A stretch of 64,000 bases of DNA from Caenorhabditis remanei (GCF_010183535.1 NC_071333.1:11902587-11966586), one strand, 5' to 3'. Shown: positions 48,256 to 61,316, counted from the stretch's first letter. Notes: generated by a model from the sequence alone, not told the origin. Translations and numbers: made by a program.

Positions 48256-51200
48256 TTTCGATCGCTTGTATACGTTCGACAGAAGGGGAGAATTGGAAAT
48301 GTCCAAGGAGCTAGCTGAAAAAGAACAAATAAAAGTAATGGTTTCTTCAAAAAAGTCACAGAGAGGTACTGATAAAAAGAGCAAGTGCTTGTAGTAAATG
48401 GAAATGTTTCAAATGAGATGACGCAGTTAGATAGGACAAAGAGGGAATTAAAGACAACGTATGAAGAGTGAAAACTGTTCTGAAACGAATGAAAATAAGT
48501 TCTGAAATGTAGTGGGTGGAGCAAATATAAAGTGTCCAGATCGCTTCATTGTTTTTTTCAATGACGAGGGGATGAGGTAAGTCAAGGAAAAGTGGGAGGA
48601 TAAAATTGATCTTAACAGACGGCCCGGCCCGCTGGTAAAAACAACCTGCACCCGTCAAAATAAATGACTAGGAGGGCTCAGAGATCCAGGTGGGCGGCTG
48701 GCGACGAACAGAGATTACCACACACTTTTTTGAAATGTGTGAAGTGTTGCGAAACTTGCGTTTTCAACTTTTCTGGATCAAGAATCTTAGCGAAAGCCGA
48801 AGGAATGCATGATCATGATTAGTGAAACGCTGGAACTTACTGTAGCAGGAGCATCACTGACTTCTAGTCAGCTCTGATTTTTATAATGGAAATGAATGTA
48901 GGTTATTACTATCAATAAGATGAAGAACTTGTTGTTACTTCCGGTATGTTTCAAAACACAGTGGCCTTGCGGCAATGTTTAAAAGAAAACGGGCGTTCCT
49001 TCACATCAAAGTGAATGAGTGGAAGAATTGATGCATCGCACACTGTGCTACATTAGAACGGACCACAGAGAAGTGTAGCATCTGCCAACTCGGGATCTCA
49101 GTATAACCACCGGATATTCAAAACTTTCTCAGCAGTTGGCCCAGATACGCATAAACAATAGAACACACCAAGCTCAATCCTGTGAATGTAGAAGACAAAC
49201 TGCCGACACGTTACCAGTGATTGACAACGCAAGCGGATCTTCTTTTGTTGAATTGAAATTAGAGAAATGATCGAAGTGACAACCGGCTCAAAGACGAGAG
49301 GACAAAGGAACATATTACATCTTATATTGTGAATAGTTGGCGACAAAATAGTTGAAAACTGAGAGCTGTGTTCTCGGAGAAGGGGATAGCCATGAAAATT
49401 GAGGGCAAATTAGCTGAAATTCCGATGCGAACTGTGACAAGATGAGTGGAATCGAGTGTGGTTGAAGTTGACAAACACAATCTTACGTTGGCTCAATGAA
49501 CCAATGGGAAGCTAGGAATGGTCGAGAGTGTGCTCATAAAGCAGTGGTGGCGAGAAAAAAAACTAACAGGATGCTCCTAGGAAATTAGTTTCGTTTCACG
49601 TGAAACTATAGTAGGTCAACCTACACAGCATGATCATTGACATCTTTTCCATAAGAAATCAAACGAAATGGAGAAAATAGTTGAACTCGAGAGAAAATTG
49701 TTTGGATCAAGAACCTGACGTGAAGATCGAGAAGATCAGTACCACCCGGTGAGAGGTCAAGAGTCTCAAATATCAAACAAATGAGTGTATGAGTTTTCAG
49801 TGATCTCTCTTGTTTGAAATAGAAAAAAATTAGACATTTAAGGAAAGGCGTGTTTTACCTAGCACAAATATGATATCGAATTTCTCTCATATGGGGAAGG
49901 TATGGGAATGTTGAAAATTTGAAAATATAGGAAAGAAAAATAGAATGACTTCATAAAATTCAGGTGGAATGAAATTTCATCGGAACATATTTTCCTGTTC
50001 ATCGCTAACACGAGGTATCAAATTATATTTGAAAAATCTTAATATGAAATCATAACTAAGATTTTGTCAAGTAGGTTATGATCAGGAAATTGCTCAAATA
50101 TGATCCTTGGGTGTCACGAACACATTGTCCGGTAAATGTTTGCAAGAGACCGCCACAGTCCACAAAAGTGCACACACGGCGGAGACGTGAAGGTGCCTCC
50201 CTAAAATAGAGAGGGGCGGAGAGTATGAATGAAGAAGAGGAAGTGACCCACATTAACCTCCCACCACCCCCACGTATTTACTTGCAACACTATTAATACA
50301 GTACGCTTGTAAAGAAATTGGGCATTTTGAAAATGCGCGACACAGTGACGCGGAGCGGTTAGGAACCCACCCATAAGGTCTCCATTCTTGTCCTATTGTA
50401 TTTGGAGACATTAACTTTTCCGCAAATAAGAGGTTGACGAAACACAACTTGAGAGTAAAATCGGCTTCTTCGATTAAAGGTGTTCCGAAAATGAGAGTGA
50501 AATCGGGAGAGTACACAATTCCTTGAAAACCTCTTGGAACTAGATTAACGAGGATTACTCATAGTTCTAACGGTTATAAACACTCCTGAATAAGCGAGGG
50601 CCGTTTTGCAGTTATGGGTTGCAAACTGACTCACGCCCACATAAACCTTATGGTAGCCGAAGACCCTAAACGACATTACACTCAGGTCTTGAGGTCCGTG
50701 AGAACGATAAAAATGAAATGAGCGCATTCCGCTCCCAAATTATGATTCTCATCGCGAAGTAGAACCAGATGTCGAGAGGATAAGTGGTGAGTTTGCTAAC
50801 TATCAATTTGCGGATAGTGCATACTGCTTTCGCGCGACGAACAGAGATACTCGAAAGAAATATGGGAGAAAAAATGGAGATTGTGCAACACTAAACGTAA
50901 ACCTGTGTATTATCAACCAGCAAGAACTCGATTTGGGTTGTCTACGCATTTTTTTCTATTTTGGCAAACACAAATATTCTGGTGGAAAGGGAATCACAGA
51001 ATAATTCTCAAGAACGAATTTAACCACAAGTGCTCGAAAATATCGCAATTAATATTGTTTTGAGTGATCCAACATGCTTAATCCCGTAAACCGAACGTAA
51101 GGTGAGTAGTGATGCATGCACGCTTGCTAGCATAACAACCTCTAATTAATCGTGAGAATTGCATGCTCCTCATCTAAGGTGAACGTTGGAAACATTGAGG

Positions 51201-53742
51201 AAATGGGATGGTGAGAATTCGTTATACATGAATACTTGATTAAGGTAAATTTGGGATTCATGCGGTTTCTACAAACCATCTAGGAATTAAACAGAAACAA
51301 AACATATAATAAGATGGCTTTTTTCTTAAGTATAAAACAAAGCTTAGCACTGTGAAGATTTGCAAAAAAGTGCCTGGGTAGTTGTGAAATAAACTTTATG
51401 TTTACAATAGTTTCCTAAAAATGGCTTAGCTGCTGGCTTTGTACGACTGGTCATGGAGTCACTACCGCCCGTCTATGCGAGTACATGAAATCAACAAAGT
51501 AATTGAATAAATCTGCACTGGACATGATTCTCTCCGGGTCCACAGAGGGGACGAACAACCACTTGAACAAGGATCTAAACCCAAGCCCAGGCGGCTCATT
51601 AATAAACTCTCGCACTGGGAGGTCGTTGGAAACAATACATATTCTACAAGGGTTTCTGGGGCAGCTGAATTAATTTCTCAATGCATAGGGCAATGGTTTA
51701 TAGCAAACTAATACACATACTCGCATTGTGATACACTTTAGTGGATTGGCCTAACCGCCAGAGTTCATGAATATTGAATTTGAGTAAAATAAATTGCTGT
51801 TTTTCGATCCGGGCTTTTCTTCGAATTTTGAGAAATTGAAAATTGAAAATTCATACCACTAGCTCAAGATAAAAAGGAAAATAAGTTCAAAGATAGCGAT
51901 CTGAACTTTGAAAACTGTATCGAGTGTGAGGGATAAGAAGGGAAGTAGCAAATTTTTGCGTGGGTCCTCTATTTACTCAACCAAGTGCGTCAGATCATCA
52001 ACGATTTGATGGAAAAAATGAGAGAATTCAGGACACTTTTCACTTTGGTCAAGTGTTCTATTTTCTTCATTTTGATCTGGTTATCAATCGATCTGAAATT
52101 TTGTTTTTGTTCTTGTAGATCCCACCAATAATCTAATATATGAAATAAAGGATCTGAAAACTTTCATTTGAATTTCAATGGCATAGTTTTACTGATAATA
52201 TAAAGAAAGCAGAAATGATTATCTAGTTTTTAAAAAAATAGTTTAAGTTAAATTGGATTAATCAACAAGTCTATGAAATACTGTACATAAATTTCATTCT
52301 CAAAAAAGGTTTTGTTATTTCAAAGAAATCTGATGTGGATGTCATGTTAATAATTATCTTTGTTATTGCAACCACAATTACTAAAAATAGATTTGAAAAA
52401 TGAAAAGTCATTAGTCGACCAAGTCACAACCACAGAAGTTAGACTGTTACTTTCTGAGCACTGCCAATGTGCTCTGAGTAGTTGGGGGTGCCATCTCGAC
52501 CCCCGAGAACACAGCGCAAATTGTACTAAAACACTTGACAGCTTGGAATCGAAACGAGCAACGGAAAAAGGGGAGAGGTATCGTACTAAAGTGAGTAGAA
52601 AATACAGCAGACCTCTATGGAGTTTTTTTTCTGAAAAGTTTCAAGTGGTCATCTCTTGAGTAAGTCAAACATAGTTCGCTTCAGTGGAAACATCTCAAGA
52701 TCGCCTCACCACAAAACTCTCTACTTGTGAACAAGTCGCTTGAACTTATCGTTTTTTTTCCTTCTCTCTTATCGGAGCTCCTCGGAATGAGATATGATGC
52801 ACTGTGCGTTCATCTTTGCAAGGTCGCGGATCACAAAATTGAGTGAGTGGTCGGATTTGAAGAGTCGAGGAAAACTTTAGGACTGTAGTACAAAAAACGA
52901 CAATTTGTTCGGGATGAGTGTGTGTCGATTTGCGGATATTTGACTAAATTGCAATGGATAGATCAAAAATTGAAGGATGTGGAAGGTGATGTTTATTGAA
53001 AATGACTGAATGATTGGTATTAGGAAAGTGGAAGGTGGAGAGTCGTGTGCCACAAATTAAATATGATTTGAAATTCAGATTAGTTAAATGTGGAACATCT
53101 GCAGGTATGTACATCCGGGTCAAAATATTGTTTTTGAATCACAAAAATCATAACTTCAAATAGCGGATGAAATGACCATAAGAATATTTGTTTGTTATTG
53201 TTTGTCACAGGACTACTAAGATTTGTCGTCATCTACCCAATTCACTTCAAATCATACTGGTTGCCAATCAATTGTATTAACTCATCAAATGCAGCATCTC
53301 CTTGTATTCAATCGTATTGGATTCTGGTTTGTTTATACCCGTTTTGCCAGCATTGGACATTTGAGAGAAAAAAAATCATTTATTATTCTGGTCAAAACAA
53401 GCATATATCAGTTTTTTCCTCATTGCGAATACATAATTTTTGACGTTATATTCAAGGTCAGCGTGTTGTGTTGGGTTTTTGAAAAGACGCTGTATAGTGT
53501 TGCATCTTGTTTTTTGCAACTTTCTCTTCCCACTTTCCATTGTCCATCGAATAAATCGTATTCGAAAAAAGGCGTGGCTTTTCACCCCCCAAATACCCTA
53601 TATCTTCAGCCAAAAAACTTTCTTTTTGTCGACAAAAGAGAAAGAAAGACTTCGTATTTTTGGGACAACCCTTCCACTTGACGACCCGGATTTCTTTTCA
53701 TCTCGGAGAAAACGGACAAAACGTCTACTGTCTTCTAGGATC
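48256..53742. other. Gene-poor 5.5 kb region
   Basis: No supported exon on either strand. The left end is the promoter of the minus-strand mucin-like gene. Minus-strand frames at 50056-50516 are short, without matching splice signals. Two adjacent palindromes at 49593-49624 are described separately. The right end (52.7-53.7 kb) is the upstream region of the small secreted gene. Confidence 0.4.
49593..49624. promoter_or_regulatory. Adjacent palindromes GTTTCACGTGAAAC and GTAGGTCAACCTAC
   Basis: The first (49593-49606) is a perfect 14-base palindrome centred on a CACGTG E-box. Five bases later, 49611-49624 is a near-palindrome containing the nuclear-receptor half-site AGGTCA. They lie about 1.3 kb upstream of the minus-strand mucin-like gene start. 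Regulatory function is inference. Confidence 0.3.
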
Positions 53743-54195
53743 ATGTCGTCGCGCACTCTATCAATTGCCGTCGTTTTCATCATTGCAGGTCAGTTTTCCC
53801 TTTCTTTTTCTCTTCATAGTTATTGTTTTTGTTTTCAGCGCTTCTTGTATCTGACATCGAGGCAAGATTCAAACGTCAAACATATCAATATGACCCATAT
53901 CTCATGTCATTTGCTCATCCACACCCAGGAACTAAAGTCACACAAGGATATCTAGCTAGATATGCACCACAAGACTGGCCAAAATGGTATGTACAATTAT
54001 TTTCTATCTTTTGAACTGTTTGGTCTATCAGAAGGAAACAAGATTTTTGCTTCAATTGAATAATGAAAAAAACTGTTTTGTAGGTACTCTCGGAACATGA
54101 TGAAGTGGACTGGAGAATCGAGATTCTCGCCGTACGACAAGTCTGATGCAAGATACCCAAACTGGCATAATGAGTTCGCTAATAGACGAGTGTAA
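53743..54195 (+). CDS. Small secreted protein, 101 aa, unrecognised
   Basis: Exons: 53743-53788, 53839-53986 and 54084-54195. A signal peptide of about 23 residues (ends near SDIEA) is followed by RFKRQ, a possible dibasic processing site. The mature part is rich in Tyr, Trp, Pro, Arg and His (QTYQYDPYLMSFAHPHPG, RYAPQDWPKWYSRN, ARYPNWHNEF). It contains no cysteine and no repeated amidation motif (no GKR/GRR), so a classical neuropeptide precursor is unlikely. It could be a cuticle-associated or secreted structural peptide. The MITE-like element at 54369-54591 lies just past its 3' UTR. Confidence 0.7.
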
Positions 54196-54368
54196 TCAGC
54201 AAGACGCAATGAATTGAATTTTATTTTTACATTTTACCTCTTAATTTATTGATATCATATTTTCCGGTATAATTTATTTTGTTGTATATAAAGTTGTTTT
54301 TCTTTTCTTCTTTTTTTTCGTATTGAGGATTTTGCGGTTCTTCGATAATATCTCATATTTCAGAATCT

Positions 54369-54591
54369 TTATTATAAATTCACGACACTGCGCCTCATGG
54401 CTTTAAAGGTGCATCTAATTTGTTCAAAATGGTCTCAAAGCGAAAAACATTTTTTGCATTTTTTTTTGGACCTGCAAAGCTCGAAAATACGGTATTTGAT
54501 CTATTTCAACTATGAGACCATTCCGCGAAATTTCTAATAAAATAGATGCGCCTTTAAAGCCATGCGGAGCAGTGCTGTGAATTTATAATAA
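54369..54591. repeat. MITE-like foldback element with about 50-base inverted ends
   Basis: The left end (from TTATTATAAATTCAC) and the right end (to GTGAATTTATAATAA) are inverted copies over 50 or more bases. Shared internal blocks are CACTGC, CATGGCTTTAAAGG, GCATCTA and ATGGTCTCA. The total length is about 223 bases, with an unrelated T-rich centre and no open frame. Possible target duplication is TTATAA or TA within the ends. It is a non-autonomous transposon remnant. Confidence 0.75.
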
Positions 54592-55307
54592 GTTAAATTT
54601 AATGTTACTTTCATAATAGATTTTTGATACTCGAAATATGTATGTTTTTGAAGTTGTTCACTACAGTTCACCACAAAGATAAAGTTCCCAGAAAAAAGGT
54701 CACAACTATTAATTCTCTCGAATGAAGTTTCCTATTTTTCAAACATCATATCAATTTCTTGAATTTCTCATTCTAAAAATTGAATAAATCATGATATGCG
54801 TGGGCACACGAACAAGAGTAATCATTAGTTGTCACTCAAAATTTTTGAATGTCACAGAATTCGTTCAAATCATATGTGACTTTCCCATAACTCATGTCAC
54901 TTTTATGATTTTAAGAACTTTGGTGACATTTACAATCCTCAACCAAAAAAAAAACAAATCTGATGATGCATTGGGAAGACTTTTCCGTTCACGATGTCAT
55001 GGAAGTGGCAGTTCTTTGATGAAAGGAATGACTGTCTTTTATGAATAAATAAATGGAGGGGCTTCTCGTCATAACAAATTATAAATCACATTTTTACAGC
55101 AAAACACATTGTTACTCATGGTTCCAAGATCTTCCTTTTAAAAATTTTCGATCAACTTGAAATAGTTACCAGTAAAATTTCCGTATAAACATTTGTCCAA
55201 AATATTGTTTATTTGAATTAAATGAAACGGTGAATTATAAACGAAGTTAGCAAAATATTATACACACTGCAAAAGTTTAAGTAGTTTCGTTTGACCATTA
55301 AAAAAAA
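54592..55307. other. Intergenic, AT-rich
   Basis: No supported exon. TTTATT at 55208-55213 is the probable polyadenylation signal (minus strand) of the next gene. Confidence 0.3.
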
Positions 55308-55796
55308 TCAATTTTGTTGAGTGCACTCTTTTCCGGCAATTAGGCAGATTTCATCGGTGCTAGAGGCAATAAACTGCAATGCCTTCTCCACAATTCTGAT
55401 GCTCTCCTATAAAAACAAACTTGAATGATTTGGCTGAAAAACGAAAAGGAGTCTTGCCTGAACGATATCAGGTTCGAAACGCTCAGTGAGATTCTCGACA
55501 AGAACACGACGATAGCTTCTGAGATCACTGAGAAGAGAAGCTGTGCGTTGACGGAGCATGTGATCAGTGAGATTCTGTCCAGCAGTCTCCTGAAATACAG
55601 ATCATTCTAGTTTGGTTTTCTATGAGGTAGGTATTTACCAAACGACGTTGAGAGTCAATGCATCTTTCGATTAGCTGATGGATGGAAGCCTGGAATTATA
55701 AAAGATAGTAAGGTGAGACTATAATCTTATGCGCACCTGTGAAGACTTAGAAAGAGGGACATCAACTGGTCTTGGCTCTTGGTGGCTGCTCGACAT
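55308..55796 (-). CDS. Unrecognised 113-aa helical protein with a GC-AG intron
   Basis: Minus-strand exons: 55796-55737, 55689-55639, 55589-55458 and 55406-55308. The third intron begins with GCAAGA instead of GT; every other junction is standard and the frame holds only with this donor. A polar start of 20 residues is followed by almost uninterrupted amphipathic helix rich in Arg, Leu, Ser and Glu (LIERCIDSQRRL, LLSDLRSYRRVL, ERFEPDIVQESI). It has no signal peptide or membrane segment. The size and helix content are like small subunits of coiled-coil complexes (BLOC or Mediator type), but I cannot identify it. Confidence 0.7.
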
Positions 55797-57680
55797 TCTT
55801 CTCAACTGAAATATTATGATACACGGGAGAAAGAGAAAAAAGAGAAAAAATAATTAGCCAAACAGCTCGCTCAGTGAGAAAAGGTATATATGTCCAACAA
55901 AAAAAGAAGAAAGAATACGTTGTATCTCTGTCTGAGCTGCTGTCAAACAACCCATTTAGCATTCGTCATGGTGCAAACGTTCAGCAATGTGACGACTTAA
56001 TAATGAGCTGTGAGACAACTAATTTCTTGTGTGCATTTCTTAGAACGGTATAAGTGAAACAGAAATTATGGTTTGCGTTGCTGACAAAAATGAACATATA
56101 ATGGTGAATTTACATTTGTTCCTGGTTCTTTTGCTTTATAAATGTGGACACCAGGAAGTGAACAAAAAGAAGCGAAATGGAGCTCACTCGCTACTGAAGT
56201 TGGATGGCGAGAAAAGATGCTCAATAAAGCAAAGTGGGTGATTTTTCTCAAGAAAGCTCAGAGAACATTTCACGCTCGAGTATTTTATTATGAATGGATA
56301 CTCTATCGAAGCGGTTAATAAAAACTTCTGAATCTTCCCACTGTGGGAAAACAAGCAGTTTGTGCGCGAGTTCTGAGAAACAAAAAATTCGAAGAACTCG
56401 GTGTTACTCAGATTTGAAATCAGGCCAGCTTTGAGGTGAGGATTGAGTTTCAGGGTGGAGAGCAAATGGGCGTGTTTTCAGTATAGGGTGACAATCTAGA
56501 GCAAATGCAATGGGAAATCACGGCTGGAAATAATTACACACTTCAGAATAGACAATTCTAGATGACACAAGTAATGATGAAGATTTTGTGAATAAATCAT
56601 GTATAAAAGGTGTCCATGGGCCAAATATAGCTAGACACCATAAATTGCTGGTGTGGCAAAGACCGATTACTCTCAAAGCGTTTTGGCATATGATGATGAT
56701 CACCTGAACTTTTGATAGTTCAGAAAATTATTTTCCAGTTCCAACTTTCCCTTTTTGTAGCTGTGAGAACCGTAGGAGTTGTGGGCGTGATTCTGTGGGA
56801 GAAAATATTTTTCGTCCTTTCCTTTCAGTAAGAAAGTCACAAATTTGATAAAGATCAACTTCGAATTATGTCCGTGGCAACCTCATGAAAATTGAATCAA
56901 ACGTTCTAAAAATACTGTTACTTCATAGTACAACCAATTGTATCTGTTTTCAAGGAAGTGGAACCAGAGCCATAAAACGCAACGTACAACTTCTAGAAGG
57001 AACAAGGGCCAATTAGATGGCTGGGAACTAGTATGAATTCGATGTGTACGCTGGAATTAGTGTTATCTAATAGTGGACACTGGTGTTTATGAATCTTCCT
57101 GTTCTCTTTTTTCCGAGCCTAAAACAGCTGACGACGAATGTGAATGACAAACAGTTTTGATCGAATCAACGATTGGTGAATCGGCGGGCGTTTTTCTCTC
57201 CAGATTCAACGACCCCTTTTTCCGAAATGGCGTTGTCTGCCGACTTGCTTTGATCGCTAAAACGATGAGAAGAATCCACGAATTGGCAATGATTGATGCA
57301 CCTACCTGTTGTTATCTTCCTATTATCAATAGCTTAGATTAATACCGCCCTCAATTCCTCATTCACATCCCCTCAATTTGGTTTTGTCGTTCTCGTTTTC
57401 CTGTTAGGTGTTCCCGTTCCCCACTAAGTTCCGCTCGCCGGACAATTGGAAGAATGTAGGTGTACGTGTGTGTGTATGAGTGTCCTTGATAGTTCAGCAG
57501 GTCGACCTCCGCTGAGTAGACCACCCCCGAGATAGCAGTCTGATGTTCCTCTTCTCTCGACCACACAACAATTCAAATCTTTTTGAAGAAGATGTGAACT
57601 TCCTGATTTTGGAAATGCCCTTTTTCCATATAATTTATTTTTCATTCTGATTCGTTTTGTTTCAGAAAAGCCCGATTACA
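55797..57680. promoter_or_regulatory. Divergent upstream region
   Basis: Lies between a minus-strand gene (start 55796) and a plus-strand gene (start 57681). No supported exon. A TTTCAG at 57660-57665 before the plus-strand ATG may be a trans-splice or 5' UTR acceptor. Confidence 0.3.
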
Positions 57681-58121
57681 ATGAGCATATACGACCGTGT
57701 TCCACTTGACATCGATGCCCTTGTGAGTTTGAAACTTTCCATATTAACCTGATTCAGCTATTTTAGGACCGACTTTTTGATATCCGGGACAAAGCTCTAG
57801 ATGTGAAGAAAGATTTGGTATGTTATTAAAATGTCAAAAATTCAAAATGTTTATTATGTATTTAAAATTTCAGACCGACTATACCAGTGATGACGCCTCC
57901 AAAATGAATACAAGGAACGAAGGTCTAAAATCTATCTCGACTGTCATGAAAATGGTCGACTACGTGTTCAACTATCGGTTTTGTTATGTTGGATTTGAGG
58001 TGAGTGTCATATGACTTGAAACGTAAAATGACAAGTTTTTCTTTCTTTTCAGACCGATCTTGTCAAGATTCAAACCTGCTTATCTGATGCTGAATACTAT
58101 CTCAGTTTTCTCTACCGGTGA
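57681..58121 (+). CDS. Unrecognised 95-aa acidic protein
   Basis: Exons: 57681-57722, 57767-57817, 57874-57999 and 58053-58121, all in phase 0. The protein starts MSIYDRVPLDIDALDRLFDI and is mostly helical. It is rich in Asp, Tyr and Lys, with a Tyr/Phe patch (VDYVFNYRFCYVGFE) and a C-terminus EYYLSFLYR. No signal peptide or membrane segment. It probably is a small subunit of a complex; I do not recognise the family. AATAAA at 58258-58263. Convergent with the minus-strand gene ending at 58330. Confidence 0.65.
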
Positions 58122-58329
58122 CGGAACAAAACTTCCACCACATGACTTCTGTCTTAAATTAACCGAATGTCTTTACTAATTAATTTTCTTTCATCTGGAT
58201 TTTTCTGAATTAAAAAACAATTGGAGTGTTTTAATGGTATATTCTCGCGGCGTTTGTAATAAAGTTAGAGTAATAAATTAAAAAGAGAAGAAGAATTTTC
58301 GAGAGAAAGAGAGGTTGTTCTAAAATAGT

Positions 58330-59104
58330 TCATTTCTCCCATTGTGTCTCCTCTCGGGCATCTTCGAATTCATCATCGTCTTGATCGTCGCCGTCGTTGT
58401 CGTCTCCTTCTTGGTCATCTTCCTCTTCTGCGTTCTCGGTGAATTTGAGTACACCGCAGGTTTCGAGAAGTTCGTCACTCGTGTTTTCGTCGTTTTTGTA
58501 TTCCATTTCAAGTTTAGTGACGATTTCCTCCATTGAATCAAGTTTCTCTCGGATATCAGCGATTTCAAGCTAAAAGTAAAAACTTTAGAGGAAAACTGAG
58601 TTCTAATTAACTTACGTCATATTGGGGACACTGGGCAATGTGGTAAATGAGAGATTGAAGTCGAACTTCCAAATGATTGCAGACTTTGAGATAGTCTCGA
58701 AGAGTGACCAAAACTTCTTGACTCATTACGAGTTTCATCTGGAATCTTAAATTAATTTTTGTTCTCTGTGAGATTATTTCTTACCAGCCGCTTGATGAGG
58801 TTGAATGTTCTATCCCTTGCATTGTAAATACTTATAACGGCTCCTCCATCCAGCGGAACTCTATTGAAAACGCTTCTCTAAAAGTTGGAACTATTGAAGG
58901 AATTTTGTGGTCGTCGCTTACCTCCGACTTCATCTTGGAAACATACTCCTTGACTTTCTTCAAGTTGTGTCGATAAGAACGACGTTGAGCACGAAGGAGG
59001 AACTCCTTCAGGTCGTCTTGCAAGTCCTGGAAACCATACAATGTTTAATATATATTTTTGAACGGAATGCTCACCTCGACTTGAACGATGGTCACATCAG
59101 CCAT
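58330..59104 (-). CDS. Unrecognised 196-aa coiled-coil protein with acidic tail
   Basis: Minus-strand exons: 59104-59075, 59026-58922, 58877-58785, 58738-58616 and 58569-58330, all phase 0. The N-terminal 140 residues are basic and helical (LKEFLLRAQRRSYRHNLKKV, ISIYNARDRTFNLIKRL, LEVRLQSLIYHIAQCPQYD). They are followed by a short coiled coil (IREKLDSMEEIVTKLEME) and a very acidic tail with repeated EEEDD/GDD/QDDDEFED. No membrane or signal segment. An intracellular scaffold or chaperone-type protein is possible; function unknown. Confidence 0.7.
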
Positions 59105-61316
59105 GTGAACAGCAGTCCTAAAAACAAAAGTTTTAGATGATCGTCCTATGTAGTGTTTGTGCTGACTGGTATGAGTCAACTCAACAAAAAAGGAAACAAG
59201 ATGACACACTCATGTGCCCAAATATTTTACAACGAGAACGGTACAATCATTGTATTTTCCAAAGATGTCTCCCGTATAAGGTCCGGGAAAAGAACTCAAA
59301 GTAGATTGAAAAGAAGAAATGAAAAGGAGAGGCAGAGCTTTTCGTCAAAAAAGGGAGCTAAAAGTCCACAATTTCGGAGAAACGCGGATGTTCCCTTGGT
59401 TTTCCATTTCATTCAACGTCAATCACGGAAAAATTATATGGTTGTTCTGAGGACAATTTTGAAAAGAGCTGTTTGGAAAAGTGAATGAATCATTCGCGCT
59501 CTGGGGGAGCAGCTGAGACGAAAGCTTCTCGAAAAAGAACGAATTCGCTTTAATCAAACCGAGTGAAACGAAAAAAAAATACTCAAACCAAGCAGTCGTC
59601 CTTTTTTCGAGTATCCAGCTGTCAGAGGTTCGCTGCACTTTCAAACTATGCACTATAAATCGAAGCAAGAAACACGGGAAATGAGAAAGAAATGCACAGA
59701 GCGCTATATAGAAATAATATGCGAAAAGAAAGAAAATGAGAAGACTTGCAGGAGATTCGAGTTGATGCTTCCTGGTTATATATGGAGTGTAAGCAATTAA
59801 TTCAGGAGCATATTCTAGCGATGTGTACGACGGCGGCGCGTGATGTTCTCGTGAGCTTATATGCACAATGTGAATATCCGAAAGTCGTCAAGTGTCTTTT
59901 GTTGGATGGATATGTCATAACTAATCGGACGACGAGCATGAATATAAATTTCTTTTTCTTTTTTCATCTTTGACTATTTGACGATTAACGAAGGCATAAA
60001 CAAGCTATTGCATTTTAAATTTGTTTTCACACCAGTTCTGGAATATTAACCTAGTAATTCAAATTATTTGTTATTTTCATGTTTTGCGTTTTCAGCCTTT
60101 CAGTAATTTGCTTTATTTGCAATCTTAAAATTACCCGAATAAATAATTTTACAAACTTTGTACCTGCCCTTTTTCTTTGTGTCTTTTAATCACCCAATTC
60201 GTTTTTTTTCCTTCGTTCTCCGTGATTTCAGACCTGTCATCGTTCTCTCAATTCTCTGTCCAAGTTAATTGATAACAGTGTGTTATCATCGCAAGGAAAC
60301 ATTGCCTCGACGTTTTTGAAAGACTCCAGTGAATCGATAGTAAAAATGTCTCTTCATACGACAGCCACACTAACCGTTTGGCCCCGGCAAGACAATTTTT
60401 TTTTGTCGTGGCGGCCCTGTGACGCTCCGACGAGAGAGCGGCCTGCTCACCGCTGCTCTTCACTCGTTCTCCTCGGGGGGCAAACGGACACACTCTAACA
60501 AAACGGACGGACGGCCGCCGAGTTCGTCGCTCATTCACACTCACCACAACCATCTGCGCTCACACTCTTTCTAATCGTGGCAGGAGGAGGAGGCGAAGAA
60601 AACGGAGACAACCCCGCATTTGAATGCCGTTCTTTTTATCCGAAATCTAGCTCCTCTTGTTTTTTTTTTGAAAAAAAATTGTACTTTTCTTCATTCTCTA
60701 TTCTCACTTTCTCTTTCTTTTTAGATGGGCGGTTCTTCAAGTCATACTGTATGATAACGTTACCATGTCTACCCATACATGACACTTCAGTAGTTTCATT
60801 ATCAGTTTAGTTACTATTTTCTAAACCTCTCAAGTGATATTTGTATCAAAATTATTAATACTTTTCTGAACACTTCGGTTAATATCAGGATGAGTCACTT
60901 CGTATTGTTGTTATTGAAAACAGGAATCTCGGAATCAAAGTTAGCTAGACGATAACAAGCTTCATATTTCTCATATGGATAACAAGCGTCATATTTCTTC
61001 TGGAATTTCTCGTATCATATTAATGAGCAATTACCGACGACACCTCCTAGAAATTTGAATAAGAAAACCCACACAATGTTCTCAGTTTACGTCTTCTCAG
61101 TCTCATTTTCAAGAGTTATTTATTTGAGAGAAAAGGGTGGAGCTATCTCCTGACGGAAATTTATTTTTTTGGACTGAAAAGTCATTCCGTTCCTTAATTC
61201 ATTTCCGTTTTTGCTTCTCCTAACTTTTCTCCTCTTTTCTCAAATTCAATCCAAATTTCCGTTTTTTTCAGAATACTTCTTCTTATTTCTTGGAAGACGG
61301 CCACAACCAAACAACG
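59105..61316. promoter_or_regulatory. Divergent promoter region, 2.2 kb
   Basis: Between a minus-strand gene and the plus-strand gene starting at 61317. A GC-rich block at about 60370-60600 is the likely promoter or leader of the latter. Open frames inside it on both strands are not supported by splice signals. Confidence 0.35.

Noticed and set aside
50056..50516. Two consecutive minus-strand frames of 65 and 87 codons
   Set aside because: They do not join by consensus splice sites, have no recognisable composition or domain, and no polyadenylation signal follows.
60248..60553. Frames on both strands at a GC-rich block
   Set aside because: More likely promoter or leader of the gene at 61317; open only because of local composition.
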